From: Cryptoclostridium sp964637365
Lineage (GTDB): Bacteria > Bacillota > Dehalobacteriia > UBA7702
Assembly: GCA_964637365.1 (NCBI GenBank)
Contig: CAZWWH010000010.1
Span: 13,398-77,397, forward strand
DNA length: 64,000 nucleotides
Direction of reading: 5' to 3'
The position numbers and the translations under genes were made by a program. The notes beneath the pieces are model-generated. The model was not told the DNA's origin. It was given only the letters and a program-made list of their open reading frames with translations, and searched no databases. Positions 35,056 through 44,337 of the stretch are shown piece after piece (position 1 is the first letter of the stretch; the number at the start of each line of letters is the position of its first letter).

Positions 35056-36693
35056 TTATTCCCGGGATGACAAAATCCGACTAGCTTCATCGCGACGATA
35101 AGTGCCGGGGGTCTTACCAACATGTTTTTTAAAGACCTGGCTGAAGTAACGGGCGTCGCGAAAGCCTACTCGCATGGCGATTTCCGCCACGGAATAGGAA
35201 GTATTAACCAAAAGCTTTCTGGCTTCTTCCATTCTCACATGGGTGAGATATTCGGTAAAACTCCAGCCTTTGACCTGTTTGAACAGGCGGCTGAAATAGC
35301 AGGTGCTCAAGTAGACCTGTTTGGCCACATCCTCAAGGCCGATTTCCTGGTTGTAGTTTTCTTCCATATAGCGCACGGCTTTGTCGATGAGATTTACATT
35401 GCGGAACTCACGGGACGTGCGGATACGGCTTACCAGCTCATTGAGCCAGTTTACCACTTTTTCCTTCATCATGTCGAGGCTGGTTTCCTTGGAAAGCTGG
35501 TGTTCCAAATTCATGCGGCTTTCCTCCAGATTATCGAAGCTGACGCCGCTGTCCACCGAGGCTCTCACCACAACGCTACAAATTTCCGAAATTTTTAAGC
35601 GGATGCGGGAAATTTGGTCGTCATCGCCGATATATTCCGCCCAAAGGGACAGGAAGGAACGGAAGGTACGATCCCAATCTCCCATGCATACAGCCATAAT
35701 AAGATTTTTTTCATAGCCTTGTTTCAGCACATTGGCGTATTCGCTGGTGGCTTCCACGTCATCGGCATGAATGGGCTGGTCGCCGCCGTAAAGCACACGA
35801 TACTCACTGGCGACGATGGCTTCCCGGTGAGAACGGGCAATGCCGTTGGGTCCCCGCCCTGCGCGGCCAACCCCCACGGTTACGGTGGAAGAGGTATTAT
35901 CCCTCACAACACGGCAGACTTTGTCTCCCAAAGCCATGGCCATGGATTTCAGCAGCACATCATCCATATCCTCTTCCGCTGCCAGCAGTACGGTGAACTG
36001 GCCGTTGCCCAGGGAAATAAAGAAGTGCTGGGGCCATTCGGCCAAGCTCTGCTCAATCATTTCCGTAACCTGGCGCTGGACGATTTGTTTTTCCAGTTCA
36101 GAACGCATATTATTCTGGGCGGAAAGATTGTCCATCCAAATATTCATCGCCAGGCGCAACGGATTGGTAACGCCGAAGAAAGCGGCGCGATCGTTCATTT
36201 CCCCTTCATCGCTTAAATTGCCGTTGATCAAGTCCATAACAAAGCCAATACGGATAAAGGGAATGGCATCGGCCAAAGTGGCTTTGGTTTCCTCCAACTC
36301 ACGCTGTTTTTCCCGTTCATCCTCAATAATCTCCGCCAATTTCGCGGTAATGGAAAGGATTTCGTCGCTTTCCACGGGTTTCAGCAAATATTCCGCCATC
36401 CCCAAGCCCACGGCCTGCTGAGCATAATGGAATTCACCGTAGGCACTGACAATGACAATTTTTACCTGAGGCAATGCCACGCGGAGGCGGCGGGCCACTT
36501 CAATGCCATCAAAACCAGGCATACGAATATCAAGAAATACAATATCGGGCTTTAATTCCAACCCCAAGGTGACGGCTTCTTCGCCGTTGGCGGCTTCAGC
36601 CACTACTTTATACTGGGTAGAAAATTCCGCCAAAACCGCTCTGAGATACTGCCGTTGCAGCGGTTCATCATCGGCAATCATGATTTTAATCAT
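35056..36693 (-). CDS. Response regulator with AraC-type DNA-binding domain
   Basis: A 545-residue YesN-like regulator. The receiver domain (1-120) has the acidic pair in IADDEP, the phosphorylated Asp in DIVFLDIRMPG and Lys in LLKPVE. A middle region of about 300 residues follows. The C-terminal pair of AraC helix-turn-helix motifs begins near NLIDKAVRYMEENYNQ and includes STCYFSRLFKQ. AGGAG lies eight bases before the chosen ATG. It follows the corrinoid-domain kinase by 55 bases, so the two form a two-component system co-transcribed with rpoN. Targets are unknown; the adjacent gap gene and the methylamine units are candidates. Confidence 0.92.
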   Translation of the reverse strand: MIKIMIADDEPLQRQYLRAVLAEFSTQYKVVAEAANGEEAVTLGLELKPDIVFLDIRMPGFDGIEVARRLRVALPQVKIVIVSAYGEFHYAQQAVGLGMAEYLLKPVESDEILSITAKLAEIIEDEREKQRELEETKATLADAIPFIRIGFVMDLINGNLSDEGEMNDRAAFFGVTNPLRLAMNIWMDNLSAQNNMRSELEKQIVQRQVTEMIEQSLAEWPQHFFISLGNGQFTVLLAAEEDMDDVLLKSMAMALGDKVCRVVRDNTSSTVTVGVGRAGRGPNGIARSHREAIVASEYRVLYGGDQPIHADDVEATSEYANVLKQGYEKNLIMAVCMGDWDRTFRSFLSLWAEYIGDDDQISRIRLKISEICSVVVRASVDSGVSFDNLEESRMNLEHQLSKETSLDMMKEKVVNWLNELVSRIRTSREFRNVNLIDKAVRYMEENYNQEIGLEDVAKQVYLSTCYFSRLFKQVKGWSFTEYLTHVRMEEARKLLVNTSYSVAEIAMRVGFRDARYFSQVFKKHVGKTPGTYRRDEASRILSSRE

Positions 36694-36748
36694 GTGAATC
36701 ACTCCTCAAAAAAATCCTTTGTTCATGTTCATTGCGGAAATATCTATG

Positions 36749-38581
36749 TTAAATCACATAAGGGAACGACAATTGAAGGGTCGTTCCTTTATTGATGATA
36801 CTACTGATGTCCCAAGCGCAGTCGCTGCCAAAATGGAACTGCAAACGGCTTAGCACGTTATTGAGCCCCAAACCGCTGACTTGTCCGCCTTTGGTGGACT
36901 GAATATCCTCTAGCTTAAAGATGCTCCTTTGAAGCTCCTCGCTCATACCAATACCGTTATCGGTTACCTCCAGGAATACCTGACCGTTTTCAAGCCAGCC
37001 CTGGATGGAAACGATACCGCCGCGGCGGCAGGGCTCCAGCCCATGCTGACAAGCGTTTTCTACCAAAGGCTGCAAAATCATACAAGGCATTTTGGCATTA
37101 AGAATAGAGGATTCCACATCAATGCGATGACTGATGCGGTCGCGGAAGCGAGCCTCCTGAATTTTCAGATAATCCTGAACTGTTTTAACCTCTTCCTCTA
37201 AGGTAACAATGGATTTCACCTGATATAAGCTGTACCGCATTAAGCGGGCCAATGCGCTGACCAGGCTTTCGGTATATTTATCCCCCTCCAACACCGCCAC
37301 ACGGGCAATGGTGTTCAGAGAGTTGAACAGAAAATGAGGATTAACCTGATTCTGCAAAGCGCTAAGCTCTGCTTCCTTCAGGGCTTCCTCCAGCTGGTGC
37401 TGTTTTTTCATGAAATTCACAAAGGTATCCTGCTGGCCCTCTAATCGCTCCAACGCCACAGAATCGCTTACCATATCCACGACCTTGCGGCCAAAGAAAC
37501 CAATAAAGGAGCAAAGGGCGGCACAGCGCTCCGCTGACAGTACGGGAATACCGGGAATCGGCGTTTCCAAATGGGGCAAATCACTCTCCAGCAGGAAATG
37601 GCCGCATAAAATCGAACCAATCTGGCCGTCTTCCCCGGACAGCGGATAGGAAATTTCCATCAAGCCGCAACGGCCACGATAAGCAAAAGCCTGATCCATA
37701 TCGCCGGACAGCAAGGAATTCTGCAGCGGTGAATCTAAGAATTTATCATCCAGAGCTGCTTTTAATTCCATACAATGGCCGCTACAGGAAAAGAATCCTC
37801 CGGGATGCACCACAGGAAGACCGTCCCGGTCTACAAAAGCAATATCAAGGCCAGTGAGTCCATGGAAGGATTCCTGCATATCCAGGAGCTCTCCTTCTCG
37901 AAAGGCGGCGGAAAACAGATTGGGGTTAGCCATGCTGCGGTTGCCGGCAATAATTTCCCCAATAAGCTTCACACCCTTCATGGCGGTGGGCGCATAGCCA
38001 TCAGCGCCGATAGTAGAAGCGATATCCGCATTCAAAGCGGCGCCGCCCACTACAATATTGAGTCTACTCCGTAGACGAGCTGCACCCAAATCCTCAATGG
38101 TTTTTTCCATGGCGCTTACCGTAGTGGTCAGTAAGGCGGAAAGGCAAAGAACGTCGGGCTTATACTGATCCACGGCATCCACAAAGGTGCTGGCAGAAAC
38201 GTCCACTCCTAGGTCAATCACTTCATATCCCCGGGCTTGAAGCACCAGAGCCAATAAATTTTTACCAATGTCATGGAGGTCTCCCGCCACAGTGCCGATG
38301 ACAATTCTGCCGGGACACGGCAATTCTTTGCCTAAAAGCAGAGGACGGATTTCATCAAGCCCGGCATGAACCGCTCGGGCGGAAACGAGAAGTTCTGTCA
38401 CATAGATTTCGTTCTTCTCAAAACGATCCCCGACTTCATTCATGGCCTTTAACAGGCCGTGATCCACAATATCCATGATGTCAATTCCTTTGGATACGGC
38501 ATCGTGAACATGATTTTTCACTGATGGCACATTGCCGAGAATCACATCATCGATCATTCGTTTAAAATCATAGTTTCCCAT
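36749..38581 (-). CDS. Corrinoid-binding domain fused to PocR sensor and histidine kinase
   Basis: A 610-residue soluble kinase. Residues 1-210 form a complete cobalamin-binding module like MtbC/MttC: helical cap, then DLHDIG at 101-106 with His103 able to ligate cobalt, and SALLTTTVSAME. Residues about 220-385 resemble the PocR sensory domain (SFHGLTGLDIAFVDRDG, GLMEISYPL). A short coiled coil leads to a LytS/YesM-type kinase with the phospho-acceptor His in NPHFLFNSLN and ATP-binding motifs DNGIGM and GLGLNNVL. The start ATG overlaps nothing but is 12 bases from GAGG; a TTG start overlapping the rpoN stop is possible. No membrane helix is present, so it senses an internal signal, plausibly the methylation state or level of a corrinoid. 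That role is inference. Confidence 0.93.
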   Translation of the reverse strand: MGNYDFKRMIDDVILGNVPSVKNHVHDAVSKGIDIMDIVDHGLLKAMNEVGDRFEKNEIYVTELLVSARAVHAGLDEIRPLLLGKELPCPGRIVIGTVAGDLHDIGKNLLALVLQARGYEVIDLGVDVSASTFVDAVDQYKPDVLCLSALLTTTVSAMEKTIEDLGAARLRSRLNIVVGGAALNADIASTIGADGYAPTAMKGVKLIGEIIAGNRSMANPNLFSAAFREGELLDMQESFHGLTGLDIAFVDRDGLPVVHPGGFFSCSGHCMELKAALDDKFLDSPLQNSLLSGDMDQAFAYRGRCGLMEISYPLSGEDGQIGSILCGHFLLESDLPHLETPIPGIPVLSAERCAALCSFIGFFGRKVVDMVSDSVALERLEGQQDTFVNFMKKQHQLEEALKEAELSALQNQVNPHFLFNSLNTIARVAVLEGDKYTESLVSALARLMRYSLYQVKSIVTLEEEVKTVQDYLKIQEARFRDRISHRIDVESSILNAKMPCMILQPLVENACQHGLEPCRRGGIVSIQGWLENGQVFLEVTDNGIGMSEELQRSIFKLEDIQSTKGGQVSGLGLNNVLSRLQFHFGSDCAWDISSIINKGTTLQLSFPYVI

Positions 38582-38595
38582 ATTGTCGATGGTCC

Positions 38596-40056
38596 TCAAT
38601 AACGCTTTCTCTTCCCTGCGCTCAAAATTCCGAGATCCTTCCTGTATTTCGCCACGGTACGCCGGGAAATCAAAATATCCTGTTCTTTTAACAACTCAAC
38701 GAGACGGTCATCGTTAAGGGGGTTAGCAGGATCCTCATGGTCAATTAACTCCTTCAGGGCCCCTTTCACGTTGGTGACGGCTGCTTTTAAGCTGCCGCCG
38801 CTGCCGACACCATTGACAAAAAAGAATTTCCACGGGAAAAGTCCATGAGGTGTCTGCACATATTTATTGCTAATGGCTCGGCTGACCGTGGACTCGTGAA
38901 CACCCACAGTTTCGGCCACAGTATTCAAATTCAATGGAACCAGATAATTAGGACCTTTATCAAAAAAGTCACGCTGCAAGTCAATGATAGCCTCAGCAAT
39001 GCGATAAATGGTGGAACGCCGTTGCTCAATACCTTTGATGATCCAGGCGGCAGAGTTCAGCTTTTGCTTCACAAAGTCCTTTACCTCTTCATTGCCGGCT
39101 TCACTGTCACGAATCAGTCTCAAATAAAAATTACTGATCCCTACTTTAGGCACAGTAGAGTCATTGACTACCACCACATAATCGTTGTCAACTTTTTCAA
39201 TGACCACATCGGGATAAATATATTCTACCACATCGCTGTCTTCAAAGGACAACCCCGGTCTGGGATTCAGCTGGCGGATCCGATCCACTAAAACTTGAAT
39301 GTCCTTAACGCTGCGCTTCATTTTTTTTGCAATAAGGGGCAAACGGTTGCTGGCCACCATGTCAAGGTAATTTTCAATGATCTCCTTTAAGGGTTCATAA
39401 GATTTTTCCGAGGGGTCCAGCTGGAGCAACAAGCATTGCTGCAAATTGATGCCGCCGATCCCCGGCGGGTCAAAGCTGCGAATGATGTGGAGTACATCCT
39501 CCACCTGCTCCAGAGTATCTCCAAGATTTTCCGCCATTTGTTCCGGCGTTTGCAATAAATAGCCGTCGCGTCCCAAATTGGCAATGATAAAACGACCTAT
39601 ACGCTTTTGTTCTTCGGTGATAGTCATGATATTGAGCTGGAAGGACAGATACTCATAAAGGCTGGAGTACTGCATTTCCACAGGTTCATAATGGGAAGAT
39701 ACTCGTTCCTGAACAGGCGTTTTATTGTATATATTCTGCTGCCAATCAGCGGCGATTTTTTCCCATTCATAGCCTTCATACTCTTGACCACCGTCATCAT
39801 TTTCATGATTGCGGTTCAGCAAATCCTGGACCGCTCGGTCCATTTCTTTTGCCTGGGCGTCACTAATCTCGACCATGTCGTTTTGCGCATCACCGTTGTC
39901 ATAATCCTGCTCCAACACAGGATTTTCCTGCAACTGCTCTTCGATAAATTGCTGCAGCTCCAAAAGAGGCATGGTAAGAAGCGTAATGGCCTGCCGCAAT
40001 TCCTGGGTCACGATCAACTTTTGAGTTTGTTCAAGATTCAATCGTTGTTCTATCAT
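38596..40056 (-). CDS. rpoN: RNA polymerase sigma-54 factor
   Basis: A 486-residue sigma factor. The N-terminal glutamine-rich activator region starts MIEQRLNLEQTQKLIVTQEL; the core-binding and HTH regions follow, and the RpoN box is ISRRTVAKYRKDLGI at the C-terminus. GGTGA precedes the chosen ATG. It directs transcription from -24/-12 promoters such as those in the first 17 kb. It is the first gene of an operon with the corrinoid-domain kinase and its response regulator, an uncommon arrangement. Confidence 0.97.
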   Translation of the reverse strand: MIEQRLNLEQTQKLIVTQELRQAITLLTMPLLELQQFIEEQLQENPVLEQDYDNGDAQNDMVEISDAQAKEMDRAVQDLLNRNHENDDGGQEYEGYEWEKIAADWQQNIYNKTPVQERVSSHYEPVEMQYSSLYEYLSFQLNIMTITEEQKRIGRFIIANLGRDGYLLQTPEQMAENLGDTLEQVEDVLHIIRSFDPPGIGGINLQQCLLLQLDPSEKSYEPLKEIIENYLDMVASNRLPLIAKKMKRSVKDIQVLVDRIRQLNPRPGLSFEDSDVVEYIYPDVVIEKVDNDYVVVVNDSTVPKVGISNFYLRLIRDSEAGNEEVKDFVKQKLNSAAWIIKGIEQRRSTIYRIAEAIIDLQRDFFDKGPNYLVPLNLNTVAETVGVHESTVSRAISNKYVQTPHGLFPWKFFFVNGVGSGGSLKAAVTNVKGALKELIDHEDPANPLNDDRLVELLKEQDILISRRTVAKYRKDLGILSAGKRKRY

Positions 40057-40188
40057 AGTCACCCATATCCTCAAAAAAAATTTCTTTGCAAATATTATAC
40101 CATAATATTTTTAAATTTCTACATATTTCTACGAATTAACAGGAATTTCTTGCGCCGAAGATACGAAAAGGTGGAACTATTTCTATTT

Positions 40189-41184
40189 CTATTTTTCGTT
40201 TTTGCGTTTTCTAGGAGTCAAGGGCTCTTTGCCGCTAGCCTCCAAAAGTTCATCGGCAATGGTTTGAATTTTTTTTAAACGGTGACGAACACCGCTTTTA
40301 CTAATGGAGTCATTGGAATACTCCGCCAGCTCCGCCAAGCCGACTTCAGGATATTCCATGCGCAGCTCCGCCACATCCCGAAGGTGCGGCGGCAGCTTAT
40401 TTAAGCCCATTTCCCGCGCAATGACCTCAATGGCCCTGCGCTGTTGTTCCGAAGCGGCGATGGTTTTATTGACGTTGGCCATATCAAAATTCCGCTGGCG
40501 GTTGATATTATTACAGAGATCCTTGCGAATACGCTCGTTTTCAAAGGCTAGCAGAGCCTGGTGAGCGCCAATGTGAGTCAGAAATTCCACAATCTGGTCG
40601 CCATCTTTCAGATACAACACATACTTATTTTTGCGGAGGCAGATTTTGGCGTGAATATCAAAATCCTCCAATAACTTTTTCATTTCCTCGGCATGGGCTT
40701 CGTAGGAACTGACGATTTCCAGATGATAGGCCCCTTCGGGATTATTCACGGAACCGCTGCCCAAAAACGCGCCACGGAGATAGGCCCGTTTGCAGCAATC
40801 CTTTTTCAGGGCGTCTCTGGGGAAACTGCTGCGAAAATTATTATTCCAACGGCCCTCTTCATCCTTTAATCCTAGATGCATCATGATTTCATCAACTCCG
40901 GGCTGCGGTGGGATTTCTACGGTATAGACGTTATTTTTTTTCAAACGATTTTTGCGAAACACCGTTACTTCCCCGGGACGGTCAAACAACTCTTTGGTAA
41001 GTTTAAAAATTTTTTTGGCGACAGCCACGTTCTCCGTGACGATTTTCAGTGTCACGCCCACAGAACCGTTAATAGAAATTGTACCATCTGTTTTCGTTAA
41101 AGCTAAAAACTCCGCCATTTGACAGCAATGGTTATGACTAATCAATTGCGATATTTGATTTTTCGTCTGAGATGAAAAAGACAC
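40189..41184 (-). CDS. whiA: WhiA family DNA-binding protein, ends in tandem ambers
   Basis: A 331-residue WhiA, with an N-terminal LAGLIDADG-like fold (SFSSQTKNQISQL, CKRAYLRGAFLGSGSVNNPE) and a C-terminal HTH region (AELAEYSNDSISKSGVRHRL). It affects cell division and chromosome functions in Firmicutes. The start is GTG with GGGGTGG five bases upstream. It is the only gene read here that stops with TAG; the codons that follow are AAA TAG AAA TAG, so three in-frame ambers lie within five codons. In an organism decoding TAG as pyrrolysine this could give C-terminal extensions. Confidence 0.95.
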   Translation of the reverse strand: MSFSSQTKNQISQLISHNHCCQMAEFLALTKTDGTISINGSVGVTLKIVTENVAVAKKIFKLTKELFDRPGEVTVFRKNRLKKNNVYTVEIPPQPGVDEIMMHLGLKDEEGRWNNNFRSSFPRDALKKDCCKRAYLRGAFLGSGSVNNPEGAYHLEIVSSYEAHAEEMKKLLEDFDIHAKICLRKNKYVLYLKDGDQIVEFLTHIGAHQALLAFENERIRKDLCNNINRQRNFDMANVNKTIAASEQQRRAIEVIAREMGLNKLPPHLRDVAELRMEYPEVGLAELAEYSNDSISKSGVRHRLKKIQTIADELLEASGKEPLTPRKRKNEK

Positions 41185-41247
41185 AACAACCACCCCATCA
41201 CAATAAATATGCGCTTGATGCTATATACTTTCCGAAAACAAAATGCA

Positions 41248-42483
41248 TCAGTACTTTCCTCGGGCAATAAATTTTGCCAATACTTCGGCGTCGTGCTTCA
41301 CGATTTTTTCTTCCTTTACTAAGGGCAATCCAACCACCCGCAAACGGTGGGCTTTCACGGCAGCCATATCATTGACCACAGGCCCAAGTCCCATGAAGGC
41401 ATATTTTTCCAACATTTCCGGAGAAATTTCCGCAGTATTCACGATGACGCCCCGCAGAAAGGGTGTTTCGGATACCGCCATGATGGCTTCAATATGATCG
41501 GATAAATTATATCCCTCGGTTTCACCGGCCTGTTGCATCATATTGGCAACGTAATATACCGGCGCCGAGGTAGCTTTTAAGGCGTCGATAATACCGGGCA
41601 CCAACAAATTCGGTATAATACTGGTATAAAGACTACCGGGCCCCAAAAGAACAATTTCAGCCTCCATAATGGCGTCAATGGCATCGCGATTCACCGCAAC
41701 CTCCCGAGGTTCCAAAAAGACCTCCTTGATGGCGCGGTCGTCCCCTACCAGGGTCGTTTCCCCTTTTAGAAGGGAACCGTCTTCCATACTGGCACACAGA
41801 GTCACCTTATCCATGGTTACGGGAATCACCTTACCACGGATATTCAAAATTCTACCTGTTTCCCATACGGCGGCGGCCATATCCCCTTTCATTTCCGCCA
41901 AACCGCTAATGAGGATATTGCCGAGGCAATGGCCTTTGAGCTCCGCAGGATTTTCCATACGGTAATTAAAAAGCTGCTCCAAAGTACCTTCACGGGCAGA
42001 CAAAGCCACCAAACAGTTGCGGATATCCCCGGGGGGCAAAGCGTCACGGCCTTCAATGATACGGCCGGAGCTGCCGCCATCGTCGGTTACGGTCACAATC
42101 GCGCTGGCATTATAGGTCACTGTTTTCAATCCCCGCAAAATGGTGGAAAGACCGGTGCCTCCGCCAATAGCCGCCACACGAACACCGTTGCGAATTTCCA
42201 TTTCTTTGGCGTTGCGTTCCGCTAACATGCGGCGGCGGCGTAAAAGCCCCATCATGCGGCGATAACGGTCTCGGGCCAGCCACAAAAAAGCGATTCCCAG
42301 CACCACCAAAATCAGGAAAAAACCCCAGGTATTGATAAAATCCGCCAACCACGATGGGAGATAGGGCCGCAGGGGGATTCGATAAATACGCAACAAATTA
42401 AATACCGCAGCAAACAGAAAGGCGACGCCGCACAGGAGCAAAAACAACCACGTTCCAAAAGGTTTTTCTTTCTTCATAATCAC
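41248..42483 (-). CDS. yvcK: YvcK family gluconeogenesis factor with N-terminal membrane segments
   Basis: A 411-residue protein. The CofD/YvcK domain starts near residue 100 with VAAIGGGTGLSTILRGLK and has DDGGSSGR and GPGSLYTSIIPNL. Ahead of it are two hydrophobic helices (about 10-32 and 50-70) and a basic segment, absent from the B. subtilis protein of about 317 residues, so this form is membrane anchored. YvcK is needed for growth on gluconeogenic carbon and affects cell shape. Its gene overlaps rapZ by four bases. Confidence 0.95.
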   Translation of the reverse strand: MIMKKEKPFGTWLFLLLCGVAFLFAAVFNLLRIYRIPLRPYLPSWLADFINTWGFFLILVVLGIAFLWLARDRYRRMMGLLRRRRMLAERNAKEMEIRNGVRVAAIGGGTGLSTILRGLKTVTYNASAIVTVTDDGGSSGRIIEGRDALPPGDIRNCLVALSAREGTLEQLFNYRMENPAELKGHCLGNILISGLAEMKGDMAAAVWETGRILNIRGKVIPVTMDKVTLCASMEDGSLLKGETTLVGDDRAIKEVFLEPREVAVNRDAIDAIMEAEIVLLGPGSLYTSIIPNLLVPGIIDALKATSAPVYYVANMMQQAGETEGYNLSDHIEAIMAVSETPFLRGVIVNTAEISPEMLEKYAFMGLGPVVNDMAAVKAHRLRVVGLPLVKEEKIVKHDAEVLAKFIARGKY

Positions 42484-43349
42484 TTACCCGCAGCCCGCCA
42501 TACATCCCGATGCGTTACCGTATAGCAATAGCCTGCTTCTCCCACGATTTCGCCGAATTTTTCCGCGAAAAACACAGAACGGTGCTGTCCGCCGGTACAT
42601 CCCACGGCAATCACGATATTGTCCCTGGTTCTGGCCTCAAAATTTTTCATCATAAAGAGTAAAAGTCCCTTCATGCGGTCAAGAAATTCCGCAGCCGGGG
42701 CAGTCTCCATAATAAAATCTCCTACGGGTTTATCCAGTCCCGTCAAATCCTTCAACTCTGGTTCGTAAAAGGGATTAGGCAGAAACCGCACATCAAACAT
42801 AAAATCAGCATCGCGGGGCACGCCGTGTTTAAAACCAAAGGATACGACGTTGACCATAAGCCGGGGACCTTCCGAATTGCCATAAAGATACCTTGCAAAT
42901 TCCTGAAGCTGAGGAACAGGCATATGAGTGGTATCAATTTTTCGGTGGGCAAGCTTACGAATAGGAGCCATCAGGCTTTTTTCTTCTTCTAAGGCTGCTA
43001 AAATCCGCATTTTGTTGCCCAGAGGATGCCGGCGGCGCGTTTCCCGAAAGCGGCGAATCAGAACATCGGTTTCAGCTTCCAAATAAATAATTTCCACGTC
43101 CACATCCTGGGCGTCCTCTAAGGTTTCCAAAAGGCGGAAAAACGCATTAAAATGATCCTTTTCCCGCACATCCACCACCACAGCGGCTTTAACGGTATTG
43201 CGGTTCTCCGACTGCATAGTACGGACGAAAGCCTCCAACAAATCCAGAGGGAGATGGTCTACAGTATAAAATCCCAAATCCTCCAGCATCCTCAAAAACT
43301 GACTTTTCCCGGCGCCGGACATCCCGGTAACAATTTTCAATTCCAGCAT
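42480..43349 (-). CDS. rapZ: RapZ/YvcJ nucleotide-binding protein
   Basis: A 289-residue P-loop protein with Walker A GMSGAGKSQ, the second nucleotide motif and the C-terminal GCTGGQHRSV. Relatives bind RNA and UDP-GlcNAc pathway metabolites. AAGGAGG precedes the chosen ATG by six bases; an ATG two codons earlier overlaps that site. It heads rapZ-yvcK-whiA, the usual Firmicutes set. Confidence 0.96.
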   Translation of the reverse strand: MLELKIVTGMSGAGKSQFLRMLEDLGFYTVDHLPLDLLEAFVRTMQSENRNTVKAAVVVDVREKDHFNAFFRLLETLEDAQDVDVEIIYLEAETDVLIRRFRETRRRHPLGNKMRILAALEEEKSLMAPIRKLAHRKIDTTHMPVPQLQEFARYLYGNSEGPRLMVNVVSFGFKHGVPRDADFMFDVRFLPNPFYEPELKDLTGLDKPVGDFIMETAPAAEFLDRMKGLLLFMMKNFEARTRDNIVIAVGCTGGQHRSVFFAEKFGEIVGEAGYCYTVTHRDVWRAAGK

Positions 43350-43542
43350 AGCCATCCTCCTTTTCCGCAGCGCTTCTTCATTAATTATATATTATCATAT
43401 CACATTTCCACAAAAAAAGAAACGCAGCCGTGAAAAAGATACGTCCTTAAGAAAATTTCGGTAGCTGAGGCTTTTTTTGTCACAAAAGGGGGAAGGCCCT
43501 CATATCTTAAAGCATGATAAAAAACAAAGGAGGCCCTTTTGA

Positions 43543-43965
43543 ATGAGTAGAAAAGGCGGAAATTACCGTTCCTCAGATTGCTGCGATTGCGGCTGCAACT
43601 GTGGATGTAACAATGGATACGGCGGGTTCAGTGGTTTTGGAAATTTTGGCGGCTGCAACGACTGCTGCTTCAGCTGTGGAGATTACAGCTGTGTGCTGAG
43701 CTCCATCTATAATGTTTATACCCTCCAGTATCTTGCTTCAATCTTGTACACTTTCTTAGGCTGCGGCTTATGCGGCGGCTGGGGTGGTTGCGGCGGCTGC
43801 GGCTGCGGGAACAATTGCGGTTGCGGATGCAACAACTGCGGATGCTGCTGTAACGGATGCGGCTGCGGATGCAACGGCTGTGGCTGCAATGGCTGTGGCT
43901 GTGGATGCGGCTGCGGATGCAACAATAACTGCTGCTGCCCCTCTACTGCCGTAACCAACGGTTAA
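43543..43965 (+). CDS. Cys/Gly/Asn-rich small protein
   Basis: A 140-residue protein of extreme composition. Residues 10-50 are Cys/Gly rich, 52-75 form a normal hydrophobic patch (SSIYNVYTLQYLASILYTFL), and 75-133 are nearly all Cys, Gly and Asn in CGC and CNGC repeats. AAAGGAGG stands nine bases before the ATG. It resembles metal-binding or cross-linked coat-like proteins in composition only; no family is assigned. It lies upstream of the Mn riboswitch and mntP. Low-complexity repeats suggest expansion by slippage. Confidence 0.75.
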   Translation: MSRKGGNYRSSDCCDCGCNCGCNNGYGGFSGFGNFGGCNDCCFSCGDYSCVLSSIYNVYTLQYLASILYTFLGCGLCGGWGGCGGCGCGNNCGCGCNNCGCCCNGCGCGCNGCGCNGCGCGCGCGCNNNCCCPSTAVTNG

Positions 43966-44190
43966 TCGGCAAAACGAGGTGATTCGATGAAGGGAAAACC
44001 ATGCGGTATCGGGGCTTATGCCCCGAACCGCTGTGGGTAGGGTGGGAACTTTTGTCATATGATGCCGAACCTTTTGTCAGCACAGCTTTACACCCAAACC
44101 ATGATGACACTTTACGCCAGGGGGGAATACCTTCGGTGTATCTGTCGCCTGGTGCGGAAGGTGGCCCAAAGCGCATTTTTTCCATGTTAA
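43966..44190 (+). other. Structured intergenic region before the manganese riboswitch
   Basis: No gene is seen. There is a strong hairpin at 44004-44030 (CGGT..CGGGGC / GCCCCG..ACCG), a second stem at 44115-44154 (CGCCAGG / CCTGGTG) and a pair of direct repeats GAACTTTTGTCA / GAACCTTTTGTCA at 44046 and 44067. It could be the 3' part of the Cys-rich mRNA or an independent small RNA. Confidence 0.4.
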
Positions 44191-44192
44191 TG

Positions 44193-44221
44193 TTGACAAA
44201 AAATACCGTTTTGTTTATAAT
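44193..44221 (+). promoter_or_regulatory. Consensus sigma-70 promoter of the riboswitch-mntP unit
   Basis: TTGACA, a 17-base spacer and TATAAT form a full consensus promoter. Transcription would begin near 44228, exactly at the riboswitch. Confidence 0.9.
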
Positions 44222-44225
44222 ATGC

Positions 44226-44330
44226 CCAAGATAAGGGAGTAGTTGACACAATGTGTGATAATGTCAACATACTGACGGTGAGGCAAGGCCAAAGAAGACC
44301 TTGTCAATGAAGCTGTCTGGCATTATATGA
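44226..44330 (+). promoter_or_regulatory. Manganese (yybP-ykoY) riboswitch
   Basis: The aptamer shows AAGGGAGTAG at the 5' end, a GTTGACA/TGTCAAC stem, ATACTGACGG and the closing AGACCTTG block, all typical of yybP-ykoY RNAs. It lies between a consensus promoter and a terminator and precedes mntP, a standard target. Mn2+ should favour mntP expression. Confidence 0.85.
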
Positions 44331-44337
44331 AATAACG

